DNA of 64,000 nucleotides from UBA1756 sp045132235 (GCA_045132235.1 JBGURX010000001.1:1-64000), one strand, 5' to 3'. Shown: positions 51,170 to 60,084, numbered from the stretch's first letter. The notes: a model not told the origin generated them from the sequence alone. Translations and numbers: made by a program.

Positions 51170-51177
51170 TATCTTTG
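51170..51177 (+). promoter_or_regulatory. Promoter -7 box of the GlmU-like gene
   Basis: TATCTTTG followed by GCAGCG, 14 nt after the rpmE2 stop and 55 nt before the ATG at 51232. The start site would lie inside the hairpin that follows. Confidence 0.6.
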
Positions 51178-51178
51178 C

Positions 51179-51212
51179 AGCGGCTTTTTCATTAAGAAAA
51201 GCCGCTTTTTTT
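51179..51212 (+). terminator. Terminator of rpmE2, overlapping the next gene's start site
   Basis: AGCGGCTTTT and AAAAGCCGCT form a 10-bp stem with an 8-nt loop, followed by T7. It is a good intrinsic terminator for rpmE2. Confidence 0.8.
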
Positions 51213-51231
51213 GTCTATAAAACAGCGCCTT

Positions 51232-52440
51232 ATGAACCTCATCCTGTTTGACAGCTGGTGCCGCACGCACCTCTTGCCGCTCACCCATACCCGTCCCGCC
51301 GCCGACATGCGCGTGGGCATCCTCACCATCCGCGAGAAGTGGGAGCGACGGCTGCAACCCTCTTCCACCCTCACCAAGAGCTACCTGCAGGAGAAGTTCC
51401 CGCTGCACACCGGCGACGACAACCTGCTGATTTCCGGCGCTTTGCTGCCCAACCCGCAGCTACTGGATGCCATCACGGCGCTGCAACCCGAAGAGGCCCT
51501 GTACGACGAAAACACCCTGCTGGCCTTCCGCACGGCCGACGCACAGAACCTGCGCAACTTCTTCGACGGCTACCTCACCCACCCCACCTCCGCCCTGCCC
51601 ATGAAACAGGTGGCCTACAACGGTCCCTACAACATGGTGGTCAGACCCTACCATATCTTTATGTATAACGAGCAGGAGATTGAGAGCGACTTCGCGCTGC
51701 TGACCGCCGGCCGCACCTCGCAGCCGCTGAGCGCCACCAACACGCTCATCGGCGACCCGGCCCGTCTCTTCATCGAAGAGGGCGCGAGTGTGGAATGCTC
51801 CACGCTGAACACCCGCGAGGGCTGCATCTACATCGGCCGCGACGCCGAGGTGATGGAGGGATGCCGCCTGCGCGGCCCCATCGCGCTGTGCGAGCACGCC
51901 GTCGCCAAGATGGACGCCAAGATCTACGGCGCCACCACCCTCGGTCCCCACTGCAAGGCAGGCGGCGAGCTGGGCAACGTGGTGTTTCTCGGCTACTCCA
52001 ACAAGGCCCACGACGGTTTCCTCGGCAACGCGGTCATCGGCGAATGGTGCAACCTCGGCGCCGACACCAACTGCTCGAACCTGAAAAACAACTACTCCAA
52101 CGTGCGGCTGTGGGACGGCACCACCGGCAAGATGGAAGACACCGGCCTGCAGTTCTGCGGCCTCGTCATGGGCGACCACTCCAAGTGCGGCATCAACTCC
52201 ATGTTCAACACTGGCACGGTGGTGGGCGTGGGCTGCGGCCTCTTCGGCACCGGCTTCCATCCCAAGTTCGTGCCCTCCTTCTCGTTCGGCACCCCCGGCC
52301 ATACCTACGAGCCCCACGACCTCGGCAAACTCTTCGAAACCGCCCGCATCGTGATGGCCCGCCGCCACAAAGTTTTCGACTCCATTGAACAAACCCTGCT
52401 CAAAAGGGTTTATGAAATAACCTCTTATAGCGAAAAATAA
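51232..52440 (+). CDS. Alternative GlmU-like sugar nucleotidyltransferase/acetyltransferase
   Basis: The 402-residue protein starts MNLILFDSWCRTHLLPLTHT, typical of the Bacteroidota alternative GlmU (UDP-GlcNAc diphosphorylase / glucosamine-1-phosphate N-acetyltransferase). The second half shows the left-handed beta-helix of hexapeptide acetyltransferases (EEGASVECSTLNTREGCIYIG, ARLFIEEG, CKAGGELGNVVFLGYSNKAHDGFLGNAVIGEWCNLGADTNCSNLKNNY). It would supply UDP-GlcNAc for peptidoglycan and lipid A. The ATG at 51232 is used instead of TTG at 51211 since the latter is in the terminator loop. Lon follows 4 nt after its end. Confidence 0.88.
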   Translation: MNLILFDSWCRTHLLPLTHTRPAADMRVGILTIREKWERRLQPSSTLTKSYLQEKFPLHTGDDNLLISGALLPNPQLLDAITALQPEEALYDENTLLAFRTADAQNLRNFFDGYLTHPTSALPMKQVAYNGPYNMVVRPYHIFMYNEQEIESDFALLTAGRTSQPLSATNTLIGDPARLFIEEGASVECSTLNTREGCIYIGRDAEVMEGCRLRGPIALCEHAVAKMDAKIYGATTLGPHCKAGGELGNVVFLGYSNKAHDGFLGNAVIGEWCNLGADTNCSNLKNNYSNVRLWDGTTGKMEDTGLQFCGLVMGDHSKCGINSMFNTGTVVGVGCGLFGTGFHPKFVPSFSFGTPGHTYEPHDLGKLFETARIVMARRHKVFDSIEQTLLKRVYEITSYSEK

Positions 52441-52444
52441 AACA

Positions 52445-54868
52445 ATGAACACACTGAACGACTTTCTCATGCCCGACATTCTCGGTCCCGACTCCAACTT
52501 CATCCCGCTCTTCAGCGCGGACGATGAAGACCGCATCCGCAAGGAGAAGGTGGCGGAGACCCTCCCCATACTGCCGCTGCGCAACACCGTGCTGTTTCCC
52601 GGCATGGTCATCCCCATCACCGTGGGGCGCGCCAAATCCATCAAGCTGGTGCAGGACTTCTCGCGCAGCGACAAGCCCATCGGCATCGTGACACAGCGCG
52701 ACAACGAGGTGGAGGACCCCGGCTTCGACGACCTGTACCACGTCGGCACCATGTCACACATCCTTCGCTTCATCACCCTGCCCGACGGCAACATCACCAT
52801 CATCGTGCAGGGTATCAAGCGGTTTTCACTGGTGGGCATCACCGCCAACGAGCCCTATCTCACCGGTGTGGTGGACGAGTACCTCACCAACGACTACGAC
52901 CGCTCCATCCGCAGCCGCAAGGTCTTCAAAGCCCTGATTGGCTCCATCCGCGATGTGGCCGCCCAGATGGTGTCGCTTTCACCGCAACTGCCCCGCGAGG
53001 CTACCGTCGCCATCAACAACATCGACAGTCCCTCCTTCCTTATCAGCTTCCTTGCCTCCTATCTCAGTCTGAAAGTATCTGAAAAACAGCGCATTCTGGA
53101 GATGGGCGACATCATCGAACGCGGCGACACCGTGCTCAAATATCTCAACAAGGAGATTCAAATCCTGGAGCTGAAAGCCCAGATTCAGGACAAATCGAAG
53201 CAGGAAATCGACCGCCAGCAGAAAGAGTACATCCTCAACGAGCAGATGAAAACCATCCAGAAAGAGTTGGGAGAATCGCCCGTTGATGAAGTTTATAACA
53301 AGCTGAGAGAAAAGGCGAAAGACAAGAAGTGGAGCAAGGAGGTTCAGGACGTTTTCGAACGCGAGCTCAACAAGCTGAAACGCTCCAACCACATGTCGCC
53401 CGACTTTGCCATCCAGACCGACTACTTGGAGTTGCTGGTGGATTTGCCGTGGAACGAATATTCGGAGGATGATTTCGACCTGAAGCGCGCCCGCAAAGTG
53501 CTCGACCACGACCACTACGGCTTGGAGAAGGTGAAGGAGCGCATCATTGAATACATCGCCGTGCTGCAGCTGAAAAAGGATATGAAGTCGCCGATTCTCT
53601 GTCTGGTAGGCCCTCCCGGCGTGGGCAAGACCTCTTTGGGCCGTTCCATCGCCGAAGCCTTGCAGCGCAAATACATCCGCGTGTCGTTAGGCGGTCTGCG
53701 CGATGAGTCGGAAATCCGCGGGCACCGCAAGACCTACATCGGCGCCATGCCCGGCCGCATCGTGCAGAGCATCAAGAAAGCGGGCACCTCGAATCCGGTG
53801 TTTGTGCTGGATGAAATCGACAAAGTATTGGGAATGAACGTACAAGGCGACCCGTCAGCGGCTTTGCTCGAAGTGCTGGACCCCGAGCAGAATTTTGCCT
53901 TCTATGACAATTACCTCGAAATCGGCTACGACCTGTCGAGAGTACTGTTCATTGCCACCGCCAACTCGCTCAGCACCATCCCGCCCGCCCTCATCGACCG
54001 TATGGAGGTAATCGACATCAGCGGTTATTATTTGGAAGAGAAAGTCAACATTGCCAAGAAGCATTTGATTCCCAAACAGTTGGTGGAGAATGGTTTGAAG
54101 AAAAATGCTCTTTCTTTTTCTGATAAAATCATTGAAAAAATCATTGGCGAATATACCCGCGAGTCGGGCGTAAGAACGTTGGAGAAGACGATTGCAAAGA
54201 TTATCCGCCACAAGGCGGCGAAATATGTGCAGGAGCTGACGATAGAGAAGCGCGTGACCGAAGCCGACCTGCGTGAAATCCTGCACGCACCCATCTTCCA
54301 GAAAGAGAACTCGCTCGACAGCGACACCTGCGGCGTGGCCACCGGTCTGGCATGGACCTCGGTGGGCGGAGAAATTCTGTTTATCGAATGTGTGAAATCG
54401 CCGGGCAAGGGCGGTCTGACCATGACGGGCAACCTTGGCGACGTGATGAAGGAGTCGGCCACCATCGCCCACGAGTTCATCAAATCGCACGCTTCTTTCT
54501 TTAATATTGATGAAAAAATATTGAAAGAAAACAACATCCACGTACACGTGCCGGAAGGCGCCACCCCGAAAGACGGACCGTCGGCAGGCATCACCATGCT
54601 GTCGGCGATGGTGTCGTGCCTCACCGGCCGCAAGGTGCGCTCCAACCTCGCCATGAGCGGCGAGATCACCCTGCGCGGCAAGCTGCTGCCCGTGGGCGGC
54701 CTCAACGAGAAGGTGCTGGCCGCCAAACGCTCCGGCATCTACGACATCGTGCTCTCTTCCGCCAACCAAAAAGACATCGAAGACATCGACAAAACCTATA
54801 TCGAAAAAATGCAATTCCACTACTTCACCTCCATGCTCGAAGCCGTGGACTATATTCTCACCAAATAA
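52445..54868 (+). CDS. lon: ATP-dependent Lon protease
   Basis: The 807-residue protein has the N-terminal LON domain (about 40-245; LPILPLRNTVLFPGMVIPITVGRAKS), Walker A GPPGVGKTSLGRSIAEAL (about 391), Walker B VFVLDEIDKVLG, and the C-terminal protease with the catalytic pair Ser713 (in PKDGPSAG) and Lys756 (in NEKVLAAKR), which are 43 residues apart as in E. coli Lon. It degrades damaged and regulatory proteins in the cytoplasm. An N-terminal extension of about 35 residues with FLMPDILGPDSNFIPLFS is common in Bacteroidota. It begins 4 nt after the GlmU-like stop. Confidence 0.97.
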   Translation: MNTLNDFLMPDILGPDSNFIPLFSADDEDRIRKEKVAETLPILPLRNTVLFPGMVIPITVGRAKSIKLVQDFSRSDKPIGIVTQRDNEVEDPGFDDLYHVGTMSHILRFITLPDGNITIIVQGIKRFSLVGITANEPYLTGVVDEYLTNDYDRSIRSRKVFKALIGSIRDVAAQMVSLSPQLPREATVAINNIDSPSFLISFLASYLSLKVSEKQRILEMGDIIERGDTVLKYLNKEIQILELKAQIQDKSKQEIDRQQKEYILNEQMKTIQKELGESPVDEVYNKLREKAKDKKWSKEVQDVFERELNKLKRSNHMSPDFAIQTDYLELLVDLPWNEYSEDDFDLKRARKVLDHDHYGLEKVKERIIEYIAVLQLKKDMKSPILCLVGPPGVGKTSLGRSIAEALQRKYIRVSLGGLRDESEIRGHRKTYIGAMPGRIVQSIKKAGTSNPVFVLDEIDKVLGMNVQGDPSAALLEVLDPEQNFAFYDNYLEIGYDLSRVLFIATANSLSTIPPALIDRMEVIDISGYYLEEKVNIAKKHLIPKQLVENGLKKNALSFSDKIIEKIIGEYTRESGVRTLEKTIAKIIRHKAAKYVQELTIEKRVTEADLREILHAPIFQKENSLDSDTCGVATGLAWTSVGGEILFIECVKSPGKGGLTMTGNLGDVMKESATIAHEFIKSHASFFNIDEKILKENNIHVHVPEGATPKDGPSAGITMLSAMVSCLTGRKVRSNLAMSGEITLRGKLLPVGGLNEKVLAAKRSGIYDIVLSSANQKDIEDIDKTYIEKMQFHYFTSMLEAVDYILTK

Positions 54869-54876
54869 TCATTACC

Positions 54877-56106
54877 ATGAAAAAATTCTTCGCCTTTATC
54901 CTGACCCTCAGCCTTTCGCTCACCCTCCAGCTGCACGCCCAGTGCCCCAATGTTGACATGGACGCGCTGTTGGCAGACATCAACGCCGACAGTCTGCGCC
55001 AGACGGTGCTCGACCTTCAAAACTTCGGCAGCCGCTACGCCCTGCGCGACGGCGGCAACCAAGAGGTGGCTGAATATATCGTGGGACGGTTGAACCGCTA
55101 CGGCATCCCCGCCATTGTGGACACCTTCCACGAGTCGGGGCACCACTGGATTGGCGGCGACTACGACCAGCTGTTCTACAATGTGAAAGGCATCCTTGCA
55201 TCCCCCGCACCGGCCGACGACTCACTGGTACTGCTCGGCGCCCACCTCGACGCCATTGCCCTGTCGCCCAGCTACTCGCTGCTGAACACGGCTCCCGGTG
55301 CCGACGACAATGCCTCGGGCGTTGCCGTGATGCTGGAGCTGGCCCGCATCTGCCACCTTCACAACCTGCAGTTCTCGCGCGAGGTTCATTTCATGGCCTA
55401 CGATGGCGAGGAACTCGGTCTGTTTGGCAGCGTACACGACGCTTGGGTGCGGCAGGATGCCGGCGAGAAAATTGCCGTGATGCTGAATAACGACATGGTG
55501 AGTTTCCAGCCTACGGACGACTGGCGGCTTACGCTGCACTGGTACAGCAATGCGTTAGACATTGTGGCCCGTGCCGCAGAAATATGCGCCCAATATACCA
55601 GTATTGAGCCCTTTATCCCCACCGAAAGCGAAAACACCGACGCACGGGCCAGCGACAGCTATGCCTACTACCAGCAGGGCTTCCGCGCGGTGTTCGCCAT
55701 CGAAAACATTTTTTCCACCTCGTACCATACCGAGCACGACGTGGCCGACTCGAACAATTACGACTACCTCGCCGATGTGGCCCGCTACAACCTCGCCATG
55801 CTGTTCGAGTATGCCAATGCCGCCACGCTGTCTGTACACGAAGTAGCCTCTGTGCCGCAGCTGCACGCCTACCCCAATCCCGTCAGCGACCACATGATGC
55901 TGCAATACACGCTTGCGGAAAGTGCAGATGTGGAGGTGGAAATCTCCGACATGATGGGGCGCACGCTGCTTCGCCGCACCGAAGGCAGCCAGCAGGGTGG
56001 AAGCCACCTGTTGGAGCTGGACCTCAGCGCACTGCCGGCGGGCATGTACCTCTGCCGCCTGCACACTACTGCGGGCAGCACCTCCATCAAGCTGGTGAAA
56101 CAGTAA
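54877..56106 (+). CDS. Secreted M28 family metallopeptidase with T9SS sorting domain
   Basis: The 409-residue protein has a signal peptide (LTLSLSLTLQLHAQ), an M28 zinc peptidase core with GAHLDAIALSP (first His), APGADDNASGVAVM (Asp), AYDGEELGLFGS (Glu) and SYHTEHDVADSNNYDY (last His), and a C-terminal type IX sorting domain (about 335-409; PQLHAYPNPVSDHMMLQ ... MMGRTLLRR ... LPAGMYLCRLHTTAGSTSIKLV). It should be exported and act on peptides outside the cell. It begins 8 nt after lon. The convergent ruvB ends 6 nt away, so the two transcripts must overlap. Confidence 0.94.
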   Translation: MKKFFAFILTLSLSLTLQLHAQCPNVDMDALLADINADSLRQTVLDLQNFGSRYALRDGGNQEVAEYIVGRLNRYGIPAIVDTFHESGHHWIGGDYDQLFYNVKGILASPAPADDSLVLLGAHLDAIALSPSYSLLNTAPGADDNASGVAVMLELARICHLHNLQFSREVHFMAYDGEELGLFGSVHDAWVRQDAGEKIAVMLNNDMVSFQPTDDWRLTLHWYSNALDIVARAAEICAQYTSIEPFIPTESENTDARASDSYAYYQQGFRAVFAIENIFSTSYHTEHDVADSNNYDYLADVARYNLAMLFEYANAATLSVHEVASVPQLHAYPNPVSDHMMLQYTLAESADVEVEISDMMGRTLLRRTEGSQQGGSHLLELDLSALPAGMYLCRLHTTAGSTSIKLVKQ

Positions 56107-56112
56107 AACAGG

Positions 56113-57144
56113 TTAGAACAGTTCGGCCTGGGTGCCGTCGCTGTTGAAGCGGAACTTTCCCAGATGCTTGTAAGCCAATTCTGTAGCCTCGCGGCCGCGG
56201 GGAGTTCTCATGATATATCCTTCTTGGATGAGGAACGGCTCGTACACCTCTTCTATCGTGCCGGCGTCTTCGCCCACTGAGGTGGCGATGGTGGTGAGAC
56301 CGACCGGCCCGCCTTTGAACTTGTCAATGATGGTGCCGAGGATGCGGTTGTCCATCTCGTCGAGGCCGTGTTTATCCACGTTGAGGGCTTCGAGGGCGAC
56401 CTGTGCGATGGCGAGATCGATGGTGCCGTTGCCTTTGATCTGGGCGAAGTCGCGCACGCGGCGCAGCAGCAGGTTGGCGATACGCGGGGTGCCGCGGCTG
56501 CGGCTGGCGATTTCGAGGGCGGCATCGTCGTAGAGCTCAATGTTGAGGATGCCGGCGGAGCGCTTCAGGATGCGTGCGAGGGTGGGCGCGTCATAGTATT
56601 GCAGGCGCAAGTTGATGCCGAAGCGCGAGCGCAGCGGCGCGGTGAGCAGTCCCGAGCGCGTGGTGGCACCCACCAACGTGAAGGGGTTCAGCGCGATTTC
56701 CACGCTGCGGGCACTGGGACCCGACTCAATCATGATGTCGATTTTGTAATCCTCCATGGCCGAGTAGAGGTACTCCTCCACGACCGGCGAGAGGCGGTGT
56801 ATCTCGTCGATGAACAGCACATCGTTGGGTTCGAGATTAGTGAGCAGTCCAGCGAGGTCGCCCGGCTTGTCGATGACGGGGCCGGAGGTGACGCGCAGGT
56901 TGACGCCCATCTCGTTGGCGATGATATGCGAGAGGGTGGTCTTGCCGAGACCGGGAGGGCCATGCAGCAGCACATGGTCGAGGGCTTCGCCGCGGGCGCG
57001 GGCCGCCTGCACGAACACGATGATGTTCTCAATCACCTTCGCCTGTCCGTAAAAGCTGTGGAAGTCGGCGGGGCGGATGGCTCTTTCAAACTCCTTCTCG
57101 GCAGCCGAGAGCCGTTTGGGTGAGGGGTCAAGGTTACTGTTCAT
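56113..57144 (-). CDS. ruvB: Holliday junction branch migration ATPase
   Basis: The 343-residue protein starts MNSNLDPSPKRLSAAEKEFE and has RPADFHSFYGQAKVIENI, Walker A GPPGLGKTTLSHIIANEMG, Walker B VLFIDEIHRLSPVVEEYLYSAMEDYKIDIMI and a C-terminal winged helix (EPFLIQEGYIMRTPRGREATELAYKHL). It drives branch migration with RuvA in recombination repair. The ATG at 57144 is chosen as it gives the normal RuvB N-terminus; a longer frame starts at 57195. Its start overlaps the end of cdaA by 11 nt. Confidence 0.97.
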   Translation of the reverse strand: MNSNLDPSPKRLSAAEKEFERAIRPADFHSFYGQAKVIENIIVFVQAARARGEALDHVLLHGPPGLGKTTLSHIIANEMGVNLRVTSGPVIDKPGDLAGLLTNLEPNDVLFIDEIHRLSPVVEEYLYSAMEDYKIDIMIESGPSARSVEIALNPFTLVGATTRSGLLTAPLRSRFGINLRLQYYDAPTLARILKRSAGILNIELYDDAALEIASRSRGTPRIANLLLRRVRDFAQIKGNGTIDLAIAQVALEALNVDKHGLDEMDNRILGTIIDKFKGGPVGLTTIATSVGEDAGTIEEVYEPFLIQEGYIMRTPRGREATELAYKHLGKFRFNSDGTQAELF

Positions 57145-57949
57145 GGTCGGGCTCCTCCACTTTTTCCGTCGTGACGGCGTCTGTTTTATTGACAAAAATA
57201 TCCTTCAGCATGGTTTCAAGCACCACGGGCGAGATGCCATGGGTGATGTCGCCGCCGCGGCACAGCGAGATGCTGCCGGTCTGTTCGGAGACCACCACCA
57301 CGACCGCGTCGCTCAGCACGGTGACGCCGATGGCGGAGCGGTGGCGCAGTCCGAGGTCGGTGGAGATGTCCTCGCGTTCCGACACGGGCAGGATGCAACG
57401 GGCAGCGGCAATGCGGTGGTTGCGGATGATGAGCGCGCCGTCGTGCAGCGGGCTGTTCTTGAAGAAGATGTTCTCGATGAGCTCGCGAGATACGATGGCG
57501 TCCAATTTCTCGCCGGTGGCAATGCACTCATCTAACGGAGTGTCCTTCTCAAAGACGATAAGGGCACCGGTTTTCGAGTCCGACATGCGGCGGCAGGCAC
57601 GCACCACGGCATTGATTTCCGGCAGGAAAAGCGTGTCGATTTTTCTATTGTGACGGAAAATTCTCAAGATACGGGCGTTGCCAATCATCAGCAAGAATTT
57701 GCGGATTTCAGGCTGAAACACGATGATGAGCGCCACAATTCCCACGCTAAGAATCTGTCCCACAACACCGCTGACAAGGTTGAAATGCATGGCACTCAAC
57801 AGTTTCCAAAGGATGTACAGGATGGCGATGGTCCAGAAAATGCGAATGGCCGCCGTTCCTCGCAGCAGCTTGTACAAATAATACAAGATGATGGCGAACA
57901 ACAGGATGTCGATGCAATCCGCGATGCCGAATGTGATGAAACCGAACAT
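57134..57949 (-). CDS. cdaA: Diadenylate cyclase (c-di-AMP synthase)
   Basis: The 271-residue protein has three hydrophobic segments (about 5-25, 35-55, 60-85) and a cytoplasmic DAC domain with SPLHDGALIIRNHRIAAARC (the DGA motif) and LGLRHRSAIGVTVLSDAVVVVVSE (the RHR motif). It makes cyclic di-AMP from two ATP. In Bacteroidota this nucleotide is involved in envelope and ion homeostasis, as in other phyla. It overlaps ruvB by 11 nt; it follows DUF4293 by 12 nt. No riboswitch or cognate phosphodiesterase is adjacent. Confidence 0.95.
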   Translation of the reverse strand: MFGFITFGIADCIDILLFAIILYYLYKLLRGTAAIRIFWTIAILYILWKLLSAMHFNLVSGVVGQILSVGIVALIIVFQPEIRKFLLMIGNARILRIFRHNRKIDTLFLPEINAVVRACRRMSDSKTGALIVFEKDTPLDECIATGEKLDAIVSRELIENIFFKNSPLHDGALIIRNHRIAAARCILPVSEREDISTDLGLRHRSAIGVTVLSDAVVVVVSEQTGSISLCRGGDITHGISPVVLETMLKDIFVNKTDAVTTEKVEEPDHEQ

Positions 57950-57961
57950 TTTATTATAAAA

Positions 57962-58459
57962 TTATCTCAAACGATCTGCTGAGCGCACCTTTTTCTCATC
58001 GCTCTTGATGGCGCGGTTGGCAAAGAAAAGGCATACGGCAGGCACCAGCGACATGGTAATCCAGTAATTGAAATTCACCATCATACCTTGCTTAAACCAC
58101 TCCTGTTTTTCAAAAACGAGGTTGGGATAGACATAGAGCATCACCACGAGAGCAGCCAACATCACCAGCATATTGATGCCGTTGAGGCGGATTTGCAACG
58201 TGCGTTTCTTGTAGAAGAAGATGGTGACAAGAGAAAGTATTGCGGAGGCAATCCACAGCAGGGCGATATAGGTGGTATGCATCACCGAGACCAGCTGATT
58301 GTTGGAATCGAGTTTCTGCAAGGTGAAAGAGTCAAACTGATAGTATTTCACCAGTTCGCCGCCGACCTGCTGGTCGATATGGCCGACATTGATAAAACAA
58401 ACCACAACGGAAATCGCTGCAGCGATGAATAACAAAAGGGATTGGATTCTTTGGATCAT
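57962..58459 (-). CDS. DUF4293-like membrane protein
   Basis: The 165-residue protein has four hydrophobic segments (about 5-25, 65-85, 95-115, 130-150) with an extracytoplasmic loop of about 40 residues after the first (VGHIDQQVGGELVKYYQFDSFTLQ). The sequence and length match the Bacteroidota-specific DUF4293 family, of unknown role, which as I recall is often next to DNA or envelope genes. It is placed between cdaA and an unknown gene on one strand. Confidence 0.75.
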   Translation of the reverse strand: MIQRIQSLLLFIAAAISVVVCFINVGHIDQQVGGELVKYYQFDSFTLQKLDSNNQLVSVMHTTYIALLWIASAILSLVTIFFYKKRTLQIRLNGINMLVMLAALVVMLYVYPNLVFEKQEWFKQGMMVNFNYWITMSLVPAVCLFFANRAIKSDEKKVRSADRLR

Positions 58460-58467
58460 CTTTTTAA

Positions 58468-58505
58468 ATTGAAAATTGAGAGGTGAAAAATGAAAATTAA
58501 AAATT
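58468..58505. repeat. 7-bp tandem repeat tract (TGAAAA class)
   Basis: TTGAAAA TTGAGAG GTGAAAA ATGAAAA TTAAAAA TTAGAG, in 7-bp steps, fills the gap between the DUF4293 gene start and the stop codon of the next gene. Confidence 0.65.
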
Positions 58506-59046
58506 AGAGTTTACTGCCGACAAAGTAGTCGTTTTTGTCATCGAAAAGGATGTTGAAGGAGGTCATGGAGCCGTAGATGCGGGTGATGTACTGCTGGAGG
58601 TTCACCTTTTCCTCATCGGAAAGGGTGGGATGGCTGTTGATGTTCTGCTCAAGCACACGCAGGCGGTCGCGCATCATCACAATCTTGTGAAAGAAGGTCT
58701 CGATGGGAATCTCCTTGGGTTTCAGATCAGGGTTTGCGGGCTGCAGAATCATGGTGCCGCCTTCCCATTTCTTGCCAAGGTCGGCGGTATGCTCGAGGGC
58801 ATTATACTTATTAAGGACAAGCGTAAGCATCCTTTCAAACTCGCGCACGTTGAGCCGGGGCTGTCCGTCGTCGGGCAACTCGCTCTGTGCCAGCACCTCG
58901 AAAGTGACGCTGGCCTTCGAGAACTCGATTTCGCCACCATGCACGAAAATCACCTTCACCGTGAGATTGTTGTTCTGGCTGACAATGCCTTCCCCATACT
59001 TCTCATGGCTAATGCGGGTTCCCACACGGAAATCTTTTTCTTCCAT
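58504..59046 (-). CDS. Hypothetical protein with a UvrD-tail-like N-terminal domain
   Basis: The 180-residue protein starts MEEKDFRVGTRISHEKYGEG, then IVSQNNNLTVKVIFVHGGEIEFSKA, which looks like the small KOW/UvrD C-terminal-like domain that binds RNA polymerase or DNA in other proteins. The rest (about 60-180) is helical with Glu- and Leu-rich stretches. A start 9 nt upstream would need TTG. Role unknown. It lies between lgt and DUF4293 on the same strand; a heptamer tract follows it and another precedes it. Confidence 0.6.
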   Translation of the reverse strand: MEEKDFRVGTRISHEKYGEGIVSQNNNLTVKVIFVHGGEIEFSKASVTFEVLAQSELPDDGQPRLNVREFERMLTLVLNKYNALEHTADLGKKWEGGTMILQPANPDLKPKEIPIETFFHKIVMMRDRLRVLEQNINSHPTLSDEEKVNLQQYITRIYGSMTSFNILFDDKNDYFVGSKL

Positions 59047-59058
59047 AAAAAACAACAG

Positions 59059-59092
59059 GTTAATGATTAATGGTTATGGGTTAATGATTGGG
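59059..59092. repeat. 7-bp tandem repeat tract (TTAATGA class)
   Basis: GTTAATGA TTAATGG TTATGGG TTAATGA TTGGGGA in 7-bp steps, between the lgt stop and the start of the unknown gene. Confidence 0.6.
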
Positions 59093-59103
59093 GATATAAT
59101 AGA

Positions 59104-59967
59104 TTATTTCTTTTCGATATAATGGGGAATTTTATCTTTTTTTACGATAGAATAAATAATAAGCCCGATGCCCAGCAAAATGAGCGGGATGCTGAGCTGC
59201 TGGCCGAGGTTGAGCACCATATCGGCCTCCTTGGCCTCCTGATCGGCTTTCACGAACTCGATAAGGAAGCGGGCGACGAAGATGGTGGTGACCATGATGC
59301 CGGAGGTGCGGCCGGGGGCGATGTTTCCTTTGGCGAATTTGAAATAGTAGATGACGAGTCCGATGAAGAGGGTGAGATAGACCAGTGCCTCGTAAAGCTG
59401 TGCCGGATGTCGGAGTGTGCCGGCCACGCCGGGACCGCCATTGACAAAGTCGAAGGCCCACGGCACGGTGGTGACGGTGCCCACAATCTCATGGTTCATC
59501 AGGTTGCCGCAGCGCACGAAGGCCGCCGCGATGGGGATGGCGATGCACATACGGTCGAGCAGCCAGAAGAAATTCATCTTTTTCTTATAACAGAAATAGA
59601 TGGTCCACAGCAGCATGGCGATAGCGCCGCCATGACTGGCCAGACCTTGGTATCCGATGAATTTCCAATTTTCATCCACCGGGAGAAGAATTTCGTGCCA
59701 ATGCGCCGCCGTGAGATAATATTCCGTGCCATAGACCAAACAATGGCAGAGGCGAAGTCCCACCACGCACCAGACGATGGTCCAGAGGGCGAAACGGTCA
59801 AGCAGTTTTTGCGAAAGATCTTCTTTCTTCCAAATTTTTTGCAAGGTCACATACGCCAGAACGAACCCTACTGCCAGCAGGATTCCGTACCACCGTATCT
59901 GCAAACTGCCGATAGATATGGCCACAGGACTGACATTCCACGTGATTGATGCCAAGAAAGTGTTCAT
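59104..59967 (-). CDS. lgt: Prolipoprotein diacylglyceryl transferase
   Basis: The 287-residue protein has about seven hydrophobic segments. It carries the Lgt signatures IGSLQIRWYGILLAVGF near the start and FVRCGNLMNHEIVGTVT, where the Arg-x-Gly-Asn core binds phosphatidylglycerol. It adds diacylglycerol to the lipobox cysteine, the first step of lipoprotein maturation. The ATG at 59967 is used because the promoter -7 box at 59992-59999 falls within a longer frame. It heads a minus-strand set to ruvB. Confidence 0.95.
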   Translation of the reverse strand: MNTFLASITWNVSPVAISIGSLQIRWYGILLAVGFVLAYVTLQKIWKKEDLSQKLLDRFALWTIVWCVVGLRLCHCLVYGTEYYLTAAHWHEILLPVDENWKFIGYQGLASHGGAIAMLLWTIYFCYKKKMNFFWLLDRMCIAIPIAAAFVRCGNLMNHEIVGTVTTVPWAFDFVNGGPGVAGTLRHPAQLYEALVYLTLFIGLVIYYFKFAKGNIAPGRTSGIMVTTIFVARFLIEFVKADQEAKEADMVLNLGQQLSIPLILLGIGLIIYSIVKKDKIPHYIEKK

Positions 59968-59991
59968 TTTTCTCTCGTAAAAAATTAGGTG

Positions 59992-59999
59992 CAAAAATA
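59992..59999 (-). promoter_or_regulatory. Promoter -7 box of lgt
   Basis: Minus strand TATTTTTG followed by GCACC, 24 nt before the ATG. A good -33 element is not seen. Confidence 0.55.
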
Positions 60000-60084
60000 C
60001 GAGATTTCCCTGAAATAGCCCACCGCGCCCTCATTTTTTTTCACAAAATCACTCTCCTTCTTTCAAAAATCCAAATGAAAATAG

